Shown here one piece after another: positions 36,799-45,593 of a DNA stretch of 64,000 nt (positions are counted from its first letter, which is position 1; every line of letters begins with the position of its first letter). The notes beneath the pieces were generated by a model. That model was not told where the DNA came from. It saw only the letters and a program-made list of their open reading frames with translations, and ran no database searches. The stretch is taken from positions 496,001 to 560,000 of the forward strand of contig NZ_RBXA01000001.1 of the NCBI RefSeq assembly GCF_003634755.1, written 5' to 3'. Made by a program: the position numbers and the translations under genes. The DNA comes from Flavobacterium limicola (GTDB lineage Bacteria; Bacteroidota; Bacteroidia; Flavobacteriales; Flavobacteriaceae).

Positions 36799-37659
36799 AT
36801 GGCAAATTTAAAGGAAATCCGTAATAGAATTACTTCCGTTTCATCGACGATGCAAATTACATCGGCAATGAAAATGGTTTCTGCAGCAAAGCTAAAGAAA
36901 GCACAAGATGCAATCACAGCAATGCGCCCTTATGCCGAAAAATTAACGGAATTATTGCAAAATCTTTCTGCTACACTGGAAGGTGACGCTGGCGGAGAGT
37001 TTACAACGCAACGCGAAATCAAGAAAGTATTACTTGTGGTAGTAACTTCGAACAGAGGTTTAGCAGGTGCTTTTAATACCAATGCAATCAAAGAAGCTAA
37101 AAGCCGTGCAGAATTTTACGCAGGGAAACAAGTTGATATTTTTGCTATTGGAAAAAAAGGAAATGATGTTTTAAGTAAAACATTACCGGTTGTAGACAAT
37201 CAAAGTACTGTTTTTGATGATTTGACTTTTGATAATGTGGCTAAAATTGCTGATTCACTAATGGAGAAATTCGTTGCCGGTGAATACGATAAAATTGAGT
37301 TGATATACAACCAATTTAAAAATGCAGCTACACAAATAGTTCAAACAGAACAATTTTTGCCTTTAGCATCTTTAAAATCAGATCTTACGGTTACTCCGGG
37401 TGATTATATTTTTGAGCCATCTAAAGAGGAAATCGTGCTGACTTTGATTCCAAAATCATTGAAAACACAATTGTATAAAGGGATTCGTGATTCATTTGCT
37501 TCAGAGCACGGAGCGCGTATGACTGCAATGCACAAAGCAACGGATAATGCAACCGAATTGAGAAATCAATTGAAATTAACATACAACAAAGCACGTCAGG
37601 CTGCTATTACTAACGAAATCTTAGAGATTGTTGGTGGAGCAGAAGCGTTGAATGGATAA
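36799..37659 (+). CDS. atpG: ATP synthase F1 subunit gamma
   Basis: Central rotor shaft of F1, 286 residues. The N-terminal coiled-coil starts LKEIRNRITSVSSTMQITSAMKMVSAAKL, which contains the ITSAMKMVSAAKL hallmark. The C-terminal helix has the signature ATDNATELRNQL…YNKARQAAITNEI. It is the last gene of the operon. A strong terminator follows 20 bases after the stop. Confidence 0.96.
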   Translation: MANLKEIRNRITSVSSTMQITSAMKMVSAAKLKKAQDAITAMRPYAEKLTELLQNLSATLEGDAGGEFTTQREIKKVLLVVVTSNRGLAGAFNTNAIKEAKSRAEFYAGKQVDIFAIGKKGNDVLSKTLPVVDNQSTVFDDLTFDNVAKIADSLMEKFVAGEYDKIELIYNQFKNAATQIVQTEQFLPLASLKSDLTVTPGDYIFEPSKEEIVLTLIPKSLKTQLYKGIRDSFASEHGARMTAMHKATDNATELRNQLKLTYNKARQAAITNEILEIVGGAEALNG

Positions 37660-37679
37660 TTTATTAATTCAAAATATTT

Positions 37680-37709
37680 AGAGAGCCACGCATAGCGTGG
37701 CTCTTTTTT
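37680..37709 (+). terminator. Intrinsic terminator of the atp operon
   Basis: A ten-base perfect stem, AGAGCCACGC (37680-37689) with GCGTGGCTCT (37693-37702), has a three-base loop (ATA) and is followed by seven further T residues. It lies directly after atpG. Confidence 0.88.
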
Positions 37710-37745
37710 TGTTTAATTTTATACTTTTAAACAATAGCATTAAGA

Positions 37746-38189
37746 ATGAATTTACAACTTAGAGAACTCACCACAAAACAAGAAATGTTGGCTCAGTATG
37801 AAGTCATGCAACATTTATACACCAATTTCACTTTAGAAAAATACGATTCCTATCTTACGGAAATGATTCCGCATAATTACAAGCAAATCGCCGTTTTTGA
37901 AAATGAGCTTTGTGTTGGACTCTCAGGATTGTGGTCCGGTATCAAATTATGGTCTGGTAAATATCTGGAAATTGACAACTTTATTGTGCATCCGGAGCAT
38001 CGCAAAAAAGGAATTGGTAAAATGATGACTGATTATGTTGATGCTAAAGCAAAAGAACTGGGCTGTACCATGATTGTATTAGATGCTTTTACCGGAAATT
38101 TCACCGCACATCGGTTTTATTATAACCAAGGTTATGTTCCTAAAGGATTTCATTTTCTTAAGATTTTAAACGAAGAAGGATTAAGCTAA
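37746..38189 (+). CDS. GNAT family N-acetyltransferase
   Basis: A protein of 147 residues with the GNAT fold. The acetyl-CoA pyrophosphate loop is in HPEHRKKGIGKMMTD (about residues 79-93, Q/RxxGxG/A pattern). It is preceded by the strand EIDNFIV and followed by LDAFTGNFTAHRFYYNQGYV, the usual motif B region. The acyl acceptor is unknown. It follows the atp terminator and is co-directional with the next small gene, 10 bases away. Confidence 0.85.
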   Translation: MNLQLRELTTKQEMLAQYEVMQHLYTNFTLEKYDSYLTEMIPHNYKQIAVFENELCVGLSGLWSGIKLWSGKYLEIDNFIVHPEHRKKGIGKMMTDYVDAKAKELGCTMIVLDAFTGNFTAHRFYYNQGYVPKGFHFLKILNEEGLS

Positions 38190-38199
38190 ATCGAGAATT

Positions 38200-38661
38200 A
38201 TGAAAGGATATAAAATAATTAGTTTCTTATTGATTACGGCAATTAGCCTAACTTTTTGTGCTATGAAACAAGAATTTCAAACAGAATTTCCTCAAGAAAT
38301 ACAGTCGGTTTTTTATGAGAAAATGAAAAAAGGTACGGAAAGAAGCGTAATCAATTTTTATATCGAATTTAAAAATCCGCTGTCAGCAAATATAAAACTG
38401 GAAAAAATCTATTTTCACAATCAAGAATCTCCGGTTCAAGAAATTACTAAAAATGTATTTGTTGCGCATTTTTATCAAAGTAATAAAAAAGAAGATTTAA
38501 TTCTGGATGTCAATCCTGCAAAAGAATATGGCAATAAAGCACCAGTCGTTTCAAAATCTAAATTCGATTTAAAACCTAACGAAGCAATTTTGGAATATTC
38601 GAAAGACAGTAAAACCCTTTTTTATAAAATATTGAATGTCCAAGAAAAGCCATTAAGATAG
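38200..38661 (+). CDS. Exported protein of unknown function
   Basis: A protein of 153 residues with an N-terminal hydrophobic signal segment (about residues 5-22). The cysteine at position 21 is in LTFC, a poor lipobox because phenylalanine precedes it, so lipid modification is doubtful. The mature part looks like a beta-rich domain (NFYIEFKNPLSANIKLEKIYFHN). I do not recognise the family. It is 10 bases after the GNAT gene. Confidence 0.55.
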   Translation: MKGYKIISFLLITAISLTFCAMKQEFQTEFPQEIQSVFYEKMKKGTERSVINFYIEFKNPLSANIKLEKIYFHNQESPVQEITKNVFVAHFYQSNKKEDLILDVNPAKEYGNKAPVVSKSKFDLKPNEAILEYSKDSKTLFYKILNVQEKPLR

Positions 38662-38744
38662 TTGCGCATTAGAAATGCTTTTGTAATTGATTTTTCTCTT
38701 TCAAAACAAACATTCACATCATCGGTTTAAACCAAAGAATTAGT

Positions 38745-38752
38745 TATTTTTG
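38745..38752 (+). promoter_or_regulatory. Candidate -7 promoter element before the second flippase (TATTTTTG)
   Basis: Matches TAnnTTTG and lies 28 bases before the TTG start at 38781, which supports that start. A perfect ten-base palindrome GGTTTAAACC (38724-38733) lies just upstream and could be an operator. No TTG at the usual spacing. Confidence 0.35.
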
Positions 38753-38780
38753 TTTCCTTAATTTTAATAAAGACTCCATT

Positions 38781-40247
38781 TTGGGATTATATAAAAATCT
38801 TTTTAAACAGACCGCCATTTACGGATTAGCAACGGTTGTGCCGAGAATGTTCAGTTTTTTATTGGTGCCATTATACACAGATTTACTTCCAAAAGCGGAA
38901 TATGGGAAGCTTTCCATCATTTTTGCCGGAATGATTTTCTTCAATGTCATTCTTTCGTATGGAATGGAAACCGCTTTTTTTAGGTTTTATAACAAAGAAA
39001 CCAATAAGAATTCAGTAGTTGAAACTACGTCCGTTTCTATTTTTTGGACTTCCATAGCGTTTTTATTCGTAGCCTTATTATTCCGAAATACGATATCGAG
39101 TTGGGCTAAAATAGACGAACAATACATAAGTTACACGATTTGGATTTTAGTACTCGATGCCTTGGTAATTGTTCCATTTTCTAAATTAAGAGTCAATCAG
39201 CAACCCGTAAAATATGCGATAATCAAAATAGGAAATGTAGCCGTTAATCTGTTTTTGAACCTTTTCTTTTTAAGTTATTTACCTGCGATAGCAGAATCAA
39301 ATCCAGACAGTATTTTACGCTCTTTATACCTGGAAGATTTTCAGATTGGCTATATTTTTGTGTCCAATATTGTTGCCAGCTTACTTACATTTATAGTGTT
39401 GTCCCCCAATTATTTCAAACTTAAATGGCATTTTGATTATTCCCTTTGGAAAAGAATGATGCAATACGGCATGCCCATAATGGTTGCCGGAATTGCATTT
39501 GCCATCAACGAACAGTTCGACAAAATACTTTTAGGCTATTTATTGCCTCCTGATATTGCCGACGGAGAAGTAGGTATATATAACGCCTGTTATAAGCTTG
39601 GGTTGTTCATGGTTTTGTACCGTACGGCCTACACATTGGGAATCGAGCCTTTCTTTTTCAGTCACTCGGATAGTCAGGATGCACCACAAACGTATGCTAC
39701 AATTACCAAATATTTTGTCATTTTTGGGTCTTTTATATTACTTTCAGTCATCGTTTTTGCGGATATTCTAAAACTTATTATGATTCGAGATGAGTCCTAT
39801 TGGGAAGCCATGAAAGTAGTGCCCCTGATTATTCTGGCCAACTTCTTCTTAGGAATTTATACCAATCTTTCCGTATGGTACAAACTAATAGATAAAACCC
39901 ATATTGGGGCCTATATTTCCATTGTGGGAGCAGTAATTACGCTTGTTTTAAACTTTTTACTAATACCTACAATGAGTTATTACGGTTCGGCAATTGCGAC
40001 TATTGCGGCATATGGAAGCATGATGTCCATCTCTTATTATTTTGGAAATAAATATTATCCCATTCCGTATGATACCAATAAAATATTAATGTATCTATTG
40101 ATTTCAGTAGGATTTTCGGCAGTATCATTTTACGGTTTCAGAGAAAATTATTACGTAGGAATCACGTTATTACTGGTGTTTATGTATTTTATATACCACA
40201 ATGAAAAAGAATTATTAATCAAAATGTTGAACCGAAAAAAGAATTAG
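38781..40247 (+). CDS. Polysaccharide / lipid-linked oligosaccharide flippase (MATE-like)
   Basis: A membrane protein of 488 residues and about fourteen helices in the oligosaccharide flippase superfamily. The N-terminus LFKQTAIYGLATVVPRMFSFLLVPLYTD is the family entry helix with the usual PLY-TD stretch. The mid region has IYNACYKLGLF and a loop with GIYTNLSVWYKL. The start is TTG at 38781; no ATG is available before the first helix. It is apart from the main polysaccharide locus and followed by dut. It may serve peptidoglycan, teichoic-like or surface glycan export; the substrate is not known. Confidence 0.82.
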   Translation: MGLYKNLFKQTAIYGLATVVPRMFSFLLVPLYTDLLPKAEYGKLSIIFAGMIFFNVILSYGMETAFFRFYNKETNKNSVVETTSVSIFWTSIAFLFVALLFRNTISSWAKIDEQYISYTIWILVLDALVIVPFSKLRVNQQPVKYAIIKIGNVAVNLFLNLFFLSYLPAIAESNPDSILRSLYLEDFQIGYIFVSNIVASLLTFIVLSPNYFKLKWHFDYSLWKRMMQYGMPIMVAGIAFAINEQFDKILLGYLLPPDIADGEVGIYNACYKLGLFMVLYRTAYTLGIEPFFFSHSDSQDAPQTYATITKYFVIFGSFILLSVIVFADILKLIMIRDESYWEAMKVVPLIILANFFLGIYTNLSVWYKLIDKTHIGAYISIVGAVITLVLNFLLIPTMSYYGSAIATIAAYGSMMSISYYFGNKYYPIPYDTNKILMYLLISVGFSAVSFYGFRENYYVGITLLLVFMYFIYHNEKELLIKMLNRKKN

Positions 40248-40272
40248 AATCTAGTTTTTAGGAGCTATTTCC

Positions 40273-40333
40273 TGCTATTCGTTGCAATCTTTTCCTTTTT
40301 AAAGAAAAAAGGAAAAGGATTTCCACTGCTATC
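40273..40333. repeat. Palindromic intergenic element, copy B
   Basis: The arms ATCTTTTCCTTTTT (40287-40300) and AAAAAAGGAAAAGGAT (40305-40320) pair around the shared AAAG loop, with one bulged base at the same place as in copy A (28675-28708). The flanks GCTATTCGTTGC and TTCCACTGCTATC align with those of copy A. It lies between the flippase gene and dut. Confidence 0.6.
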
Positions 40334-40360
40334 AGGGCTATTACAAAAAAACAACAATAT

Positions 40361-40386
40361 AAAAGGACAAGTGCAACTTGTCTTTT
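40361..40386 (+). terminator. Hairpin with T-run upstream of dut
   Basis: AAAAGGACAAGT (40361-40372) pairs with ACTTGTCTTTT (40376-40386) around the loop GCA, with one bulge. The 3' arm ends in TTTT. It lies 114 bases after the flippase stop and 15 bases before the dut ATG, so it may end the flippase transcript or attenuate dut. Confidence 0.45.
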
Positions 40387-40401
40387 CTTAATAAAAAAAC
40401 A

Positions 40402-40836
40402 ATGACAATAAACATAATCAACAAATCACAACATGCTTTGCCCAACTATGAAACCATAGCCTCGGCAGGAATGGACTTACGAGCCAACTTATCTGAATCC
40501 ATAACACTAAAACCACTGGAAAGAGCCATCGTAAAAACGGGTCTTTTTATAGAATTACCTATAGGTTACGAAGCACAAGTGCGTCCAAGGAGCGGTCTGG
40601 CTGCCAAAAACGGAATTACGGTCCTGAATGCTCCCGGAACAGTAGATGCGGATTATCGTGGTGAAATTGGAGTTATTTTAGTAAATTTATCCAATGAAGA
40701 TTTCGTTATCCAAAACGGAGAACGCATTGCCCAGCTTATCATCGCAAAACATGAACGTGCGGAGTGGATCGAAGTTCAGGAATTGACAGAAACCTCCAGA
40801 GGAGAAGGTGGTTTTGGAAGTACTGGAGTGAAATAA
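40402..40836 (+). CDS. dut: dUTP diphosphatase
   Basis: Hydrolyses dUTP to dUMP, keeping uracil out of DNA and supplying dTMP synthesis. All five trimeric dUTPase motifs are present: SAGMDLRA (I), [11 protein letters not shown] (II), [14 protein letters not shown] (III), RIAQLI (IV) and [10 protein letters not shown] (V). The open frame can be extended to a TTG at 40378, but the ATG at 40402 gives the normal 144-residue length. It is co-directional with the sugar nucleotidyltransferase, TPR, DUF4292 and EnvC-like genes that follow. Confidence 0.95.
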   Translation: MTINIINKSQHALPNYETIASAGMDLRANLSESITLKPLERAIVKTGLFIELPIGYEAQVRPRSGLAAKNGITVLNAPGTVDADYRGEIGVILVNLSNEDFVIQNGERIAQLIIAKHERAEWIEVQELTETSRGEGGFGSTGVK

Positions 40837-40851
40837 ATTTAATAATTCAAA

Positions 40852-40892
40852 GATTGAAAAATTCAAAAATTTTTAATTCTAATTTTTCAATC
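40852..40892. repeat. 12-bp inverted repeat between dut and the nucleotidyltransferase gene
   Basis: GATTGAAAAATT (40852-40863) and AATTTTTCAATC (40881-40892) are exact reverse complements around a 17-base AT-only loop. It lies 17 bases before the ATG at 40910. There is no clean T-run, so its role is open. Confidence 0.45.
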
Positions 40893-40909
40893 CTTTAATA
40901 TAAAAGAAC

Positions 40910-41920
40910 ATGAAAATAATTGTGCCAATGGCCGGCCGTGGCTCACGCCTTCGCCCACATACATTAACTATTCCTAAACCTTTAATTCCTATCGCCGGTA
41001 AACCAATCGTGCATCGCTTGGTAGAGGATATTGCGGGTGTTTTGAATCAAGAAATTGAAGAAGTAGCTTTTATCATCCACGAAAGTTTTGGCAAAAAAGT
41101 AGAAGAAGAACTACTTGCTATTGCACAAAAACTAGGTGCCAAAGGAACAATTTATTACCAAAACGAAGCTTTAGGGACTGGTCACGCCATTATGTGTGCC
41201 AAAGATTCTTTGAGCGGACCCACAGTTATTGCTTACGCGGATACGTTGATTCGTGCTGATTTCGATTTAGACAAAAATGCAGATAGCGTAATTTGGGTAA
41301 AACAAGTAGACGAACCGGAAGCTTTTGGTGTTGTAAAACTGAATGAAGCGAATGAAATAGTTGAATTGGTAGAGAAACCAGCAACTTTTGTATCCGATCT
41401 TGCCGTAATTGGAATCTATTATTTTAAAGATGTTGCCGTGTTGAAAAACGAATTACAATTAGTATTAGACAATAATATTATTCACGGCGGCGAATACCAG
41501 ATAAATGACGGTATCAAACAAATGATGGCCAAAGGCATGAAATTTGTTCCCGGTAAAGTAGACGAATGGATGGATTGCGGTAACAAAAATGTAACGGTGG
41601 AAACGAATTCCAGAATGTTAGGATTCTTGCATAACGATGGCGAACATTTAGTAGATTTTGATGTCAAATTAGAAAATTCGACGATTATTCCGCCTTGTTA
41701 TATTGGTAAAGATGTGGTTCTTAAAAATGCAACTGTTGGTCCTAATGTATCTTTAGGCGATGGATGTCATGTTTCAAACAGTACGATACAAAACAGTTTG
41801 GTACAAACGCATTCTCATATCAAAAATGCGAATTTAGACAATGCAATGATCGGAAATCACGCGAGTTTCGATGGGAATTTCACCAGCATCAGTATCGGGG
41901 ATTATTCGGTATTGGAATAA
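40910..41920 (+). CDS. Sugar-phosphate nucleotidyltransferase
   Basis: A nucleotidyltransferase of 336 residues. The N-terminal Rossmann-like catalytic domain begins IIVPMAGRGSRLRPHTLTIPK, with the GxGxRLxP-x-T…PKP signature and PLIPIAGKPI. The C-terminal part (about residues 255-336) has hexapeptide-like left-handed beta-helix repeats (IGKDVVLKNATVGPNVSLGDG). It probably makes an NDP-sugar from a sugar 1-phosphate, but the residues do not tell me which sugar. It is in a run of envelope-related genes, so cell-wall or LPS sugar supply is likely. Confidence 0.85.
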   Translation: MKIIVPMAGRGSRLRPHTLTIPKPLIPIAGKPIVHRLVEDIAGVLNQEIEEVAFIIHESFGKKVEEELLAIAQKLGAKGTIYYQNEALGTGHAIMCAKDSLSGPTVIAYADTLIRADFDLDKNADSVIWVKQVDEPEAFGVVKLNEANEIVELVEKPATFVSDLAVIGIYYFKDVAVLKNELQLVLDNNIIHGGEYQINDGIKQMMAKGMKFVPGKVDEWMDCGNKNVTVETNSRMLGFLHNDGEHLVDFDVKLENSTIIPPCYIGKDVVLKNATVGPNVSLGDGCHVSNSTIQNSLVQTHSHIKNANLDNAMIGNHASFDGNFTSISIGDYSVLE

Positions 41921-41972
41921 ATAAAATACAATTCCTGCATCTTTTTTAAAATGGTGCAGGATTAAATTTGAA

Positions 41973-43322
41973 ATGAAAAAAAGCGCTTTCATAATTTTAT
42001 TTCTCGTTTTGCAATGCAATTCGGCTTTGCTGTGCGCACAAACGGAACCCGGAGAGATCAAGCTCGATACCGATCAGTTTCAGGAACTTTTTTATGAATC
42101 GTTGCTTCAAAAAGGGATTGAGAATTATGATAAAGCGATAGTAGCTTTGGATAAAGCCAATAAATTAAAACCTAATGATGCAGCCGTTTATTATGAATTA
42201 GGGAAGAATTATTTAGCATTAAAAGAGTATAAAAGTGCTTATAATTACTTTGAAAACGCGACCAAGATTGATCCTAAAAACAAATGGTTTTGGATAGGAA
42301 TGTATGATGTGAGTTATGAAACTAAAAATTTCACTCAGGGAATTTCCGTTATCAATAAGTTGATTGAATTTGATCCAAAATACAAAGAAGATTTGACTTC
42401 ATTGTATATGGGAACCAATCAGTATGAGAAAGCTTTGGCGCTGATTCAGGAACTTGATGAAGCCTATGGAAAAACAGATCGAAGGGAATTATACAAAAGC
42501 CAAATCTTGTCCGAAGGGAAGTTTCAAAACAATGAGATTTCGAATCTGGAAGGATTGATTGTGAAAAATCCGCAAGAAGAGTCTAATTATATCAGTTTAA
42601 TCTTTTTGTATTCTAAAAATAATGAAGAGACAAAAGCTTTTGAAACAGTAAAAAAACTAGAAAAAGCAATCCCAAATTCGGAGTGGGCGCAAGTGAGTTT
42701 ATTCAAGAATTATTTAGATTCAAATGACGCACCAAAAGCGATAAAAGCAATGAATATTGTTTTGGCTAGTGCCAAAATAGATTCGAAAATTAAACACCGG
42801 ATTCTTAATGAGTTTCTGATTTTTACCGATAAGAATCCTCAATATTCGCCTGATTTAGAAAAAGCAGTTGGTTATTTCGAAAATGACAAATCTGTCGATG
42901 TTGCGAAAGAAATTGGAAAATTTTTTCACGCTAAAAAACAATGGGAAAAAGCCATTATGTATTATGAAAAATCGGTAAGCAATGCAGTAAGCGATGTTGT
43001 TGAGACGCATTTGCTTTTGCTTCAAGCGCATACAGAGCAGAAACAATTTGATGCAGTAGCCAATAAAGCTCTGGAGCTTGTAGAGACTTTTCCAACGCAG
43101 CCTCAGTTTTATTATTATGCTGGTTTGGCTAACAATGAGCTTCAGCAATTTAAAAAAGCGAAGGATTTTTTAGAAATGGGCATGGATTATGTAGTGGACA
43201 ATAAGGAATTGGAAATAAATTTCAATATCCAACTTGGAGAAGCGTATAATGGTTTGGGAGATTTCAAGAAAAAAGACTTGTTTTTTGCTAAAGCCAATCA
43301 ATTATTAAAAGAAAAAAAATGA
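41973..43322 (+). CDS. Secreted TPR-repeat protein
   Basis: A protein of 449 residues with a signal peptide (about residues 1-23, ending LLCAQ) and many tetratricopeptide units, such as ALDKANKLKPNDAAVYYELGKNY, AYNYFENATKIDPKN and EKAIMYYEKSVSNA. It is likely a periplasmic scaffold. The gene overlaps the DUF4292 lipoprotein gene by four bases, and the two are widely linked in Flavobacteriaceae in the order dut, nucleotidyltransferase, TPR, DUF4292, EnvC-like. That order suggests a shared role in envelope assembly, which I infer from context. Confidence 0.83.
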   Translation: MKKSAFIILFLVLQCNSALLCAQTEPGEIKLDTDQFQELFYESLLQKGIENYDKAIVALDKANKLKPNDAAVYYELGKNYLALKEYKSAYNYFENATKIDPKNKWFWIGMYDVSYETKNFTQGISVINKLIEFDPKYKEDLTSLYMGTNQYEKALALIQELDEAYGKTDRRELYKSQILSEGKFQNNEISNLEGLIVKNPQEESNYISLIFLYSKNNEETKAFETVKKLEKAIPNSEWAQVSLFKNYLDSNDAPKAIKAMNIVLASAKIDSKIKHRILNEFLIFTDKNPQYSPDLEKAVGYFENDKSVDVAKEIGKFFHAKKQWEKAIMYYEKSVSNAVSDVVETHLLLLQAHTEQKQFDAVANKALELVETFPTQPQFYYYAGLANNELQQFKKAKDFLEMGMDYVVDNKELEINFNIQLGEAYNGLGDFKKKDLFFAKANQLLKEKK

Positions 43323-44107
43323 TCAAAAAAATTTCAATACTAGTACTACTTACCGTTTTTATGGTTTCGTGCAAATCCAAAGCTATTGCTATCGCAGCGG
43401 GTAATGAACCAGTCGCAGCGGCAGAAAAAATGTCGGCCAAAAAAATAATAGAAAATCATTATAACAATAAAAATGAATTTTCTACATTATATATTAAGTC
43501 AAGTGCCCGTTATGCCGATGATAAACAAACACAAAATGTTACAGCTGAAATCAAAATCAAGAAAGACGAACAAATTTTGGTAAGCATTCGTTTTCTGGGA
43601 ATTACAATGGCAAAAGCATTGATCACTCCTAAAACAGTGAGCTATTACGAAAAGATAAATGGAAAATATTTTGAAGGTGATTTCAGTAGTTTAAGCCAAT
43701 GGTTAGGAACGGATTTAGATTACAATAAAATCCAGAACATGTTGTTAGGTCAGGCCATTGATGATTTGACCAAAGGCAAATATTTAGAAACGTTATTGGA
43801 ACAAACGTATCGATTGGATGATACATCGAATAAAAATACAAAAAAATCATTCTTTTTAGATGCGGATAAATTTTTAGTTCAGAAACAAGAAATCACGCAA
43901 ACTGCTGAGGAACGAATGATCAAAGTGGCTTACGCTGACAACAAAGTATATAATGAGGCAATTTTGCCTACGAGCGTTTTAATCAATACGTTTCAGAAGA
44001 AAGGAAACACCGAAATTAATCTGGAATACAACTCGGTAACTTTCAATGAAGAACTTTCTTTTCCATATAGTGTTCCAAATGGGTACAAAAGAATTATAAT
44101 TAAGTAA
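43319..44107 (+). CDS. DUF4292 lipoprotein
   Basis: A protein of 262 residues with a lipoprotein signal whose lipobox is MVSC at about residues 15-18. The DUF4292 core follows: IKIKKDEQILVSIRFLGITMAKALITPKTVSYYEKINGKYFEGDF, which is similar in layout to LolA/LolB-like lipid-binding beta sheets. I infer, without proof, a lipoprotein or lipid carrier role at the outer membrane. The ATG lies within the stop of the TPR gene. The EnvC-like gene starts 23 bases after its stop. Confidence 0.85.
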   Translation: MIKKISILVLLTVFMVSCKSKAIAIAAGNEPVAAAEKMSAKKIIENHYNNKNEFSTLYIKSSARYADDKQTQNVTAEIKIKKDEQILVSIRFLGITMAKALITPKTVSYYEKINGKYFEGDFSSLSQWLGTDLDYNKIQNMLLGQAIDDLTKGKYLETLLEQTYRLDDTSNKNTKKSFFLDADKFLVQKQEITQTAEERMIKVAYADNKVYNEAILPTSVLINTFQKKGNTEINLEYNSVTFNEELSFPYSVPNGYKRIIIK

Positions 44108-44130
44108 ATTAGCAAAAATATTTTTTCGAT

Positions 44131-45384
44131 ATGCCAAAATTTCTCCTAAGCCTGATTTTTATCTGTATGACTTCATTACTGTGGAGTCAGGAATCACAAC
44201 AAGAAAAATTAGAAGAACGTAAAGCTCAAATTCAAAAAGAAATTAGAGAAAATGAAAAGTTATTACAATCTGTAAAGAAAAAAGAAAAATCTGCTGTTAA
44301 CGTAGTAATTATTCAAAGCACTAAAATAAAGCTTAAAGAAAAATTAATAAACACGACTGAAAAGCAAACCAAATTGCTGAGTAATGACATGTATATTAAT
44401 CAAGTTCAGATTAATAAATTGAAGAAAGAATTGGCTGAACTTAAGGAGGATTATGCCGAAATGATTGTGAAATCCTATAAAAGTCGTTCAGCTGAAAGTA
44501 GAGCGATGTTTTTATTATCATCTGAAAATTTTTTACAGGCTTACAAAAGAGCCCAGTATATGAAGCAATACACGAGCTATAGAAAAATGCAGGGTGAAGA
44601 AATAAAAACAAAGTCGAATAAGCTTACGGATTTTAATCAAAAACTGAACGTACAAAAAACAGCAAAACAAAAACTGATTGCTGAAAATGAAAAAGAACGA
44701 TTGTCACTCGAAAAAGAGAAAAAAGAGCAATTGAAGTTGGTAAGTGTTATAAAAAAGGACAAGAATAAGATTGCCCAAGAAATCAAAAAAAGACAGCAGG
44801 AATATAGAACGATTGACAGACAAATTAATAAATTGATTCGGGAAGCAATTGCTGCAGCCAACAGGAAAGCAGCCTTAGAAAAGGCAAAAGCCAATCCGAA
44901 TGCTCCGGTTTCTAAAGTTGCGGTGTCATCATCCAAAATTGAACTGACTCCGGAAGCTAAAATTGTTGCAGATAATTTTAGAGCCAACAGAGGAAGATTA
45001 CCTTATCCTGTTGAAAAAGGATATGTGTCATTAGGATATGGAAACCAAACGCATCCATTGTTTAATACGATAACCGTACACAATAGCGGTGTAGAAATCA
45101 CCACTGACAAAGGTGCAAGTGCAAGAGCTGTTTTTGGAGGTGAAGTAACCAGCGTAATCGTTTTGTCACCAGTAAATAAAGCGGTAATGATACAACACGG
45201 AGATTACTTCACAGTGTATCAAAATTTGAGTTCAGTGAATGTGAGTAAAGGAGATAAAGTAAGTATCAAACAAAGTATTGGTAAGGTAAGAACCAATGGA
45301 GAAACAGGGAAAACAATCATTAAATTCCTAATCCTACAAAATACGACATATAACAATCCTGAAGGGTGGCTGTCACCAAGATAA
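44131..45384 (+). CDS. EnvC-like murein hydrolase activator (degenerate M23 domain)
   Basis: A protein of 417 residues with a signal peptide, two long coiled-coil stretches (about residues 20-110 and 165-255, very rich in Lys and Glu) and a C-terminal LytM/M23 domain (about 290-417). The domain keeps the fold signature (HPLFNTITVHNSGVEI, then MIQHGDYFTVYQNLS). The metal ligands are not complete: Glu replaces the usual Asp after the first His, and QN stands where an HxH-type pair is expected. Such degenerate M23 proteins activate amidases during division rather than cutting peptidoglycan. The strong terminator after it ends the operon. Confidence 0.85.
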   Translation: MPKFLLSLIFICMTSLLWSQESQQEKLEERKAQIQKEIRENEKLLQSVKKKEKSAVNVVIIQSTKIKLKEKLINTTEKQTKLLSNDMYINQVQINKLKKELAELKEDYAEMIVKSYKSRSAESRAMFLLSSENFLQAYKRAQYMKQYTSYRKMQGEEIKTKSNKLTDFNQKLNVQKTAKQKLIAENEKERLSLEKEKKEQLKLVSVIKKDKNKIAQEIKKRQQEYRTIDRQINKLIREAIAAANRKAALEKAKANPNAPVSKVAVSSSKIELTPEAKIVADNFRANRGRLPYPVEKGYVSLGYGNQTHPLFNTITVHNSGVEITTDKGASARAVFGGEVTSVIVLSPVNKAVMIQHGDYFTVYQNLSSVNVSKGDKVSIKQSIGKVRTNGETGKTIIKFLILQNTTYNNPEGWLSPR

Positions 45385-45400
45385 GAAAGGGTTGTACACA

Positions 45401-45446
45401 AAAAAAAGCACTATCGTATTCCTTGGAATACGATAGTGCTTTTTTT
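45401..45446. terminator. Strong bidirectional terminator
   Basis: A 22-base perfect stem, AAAAAAAGCACTATCGTATT with CC at its tip on the left arm, has a two-base loop at 45423-45424. The outer A/T pairs give a T-run on either strand. It ends the EnvC operon and may also serve the convergent deacetylase genes, whose last stop is at 45594. Confidence 0.88.
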
Positions 45447-45593
45447 ATGAAAGGTATTTTAGCTAACAAACTCATTAGAACTAAAATCATCGAAGGTTTT
45501 ATATAAACCTTTTCTTCGGTAGTATTGCTAATTAATAGTTCGTGCTATTGATTTAATTGGATAAAAAATCAAAATTAGAACCTTTTTAATGTG

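Noticed and set aside
45401..45446. Insertion-sequence end or attachment site suggested by the 22-base perfect palindrome
   Set aside because: It lies right after an operon, has A and T runs on its flanks and no target duplication or transposase, so it is a terminator.
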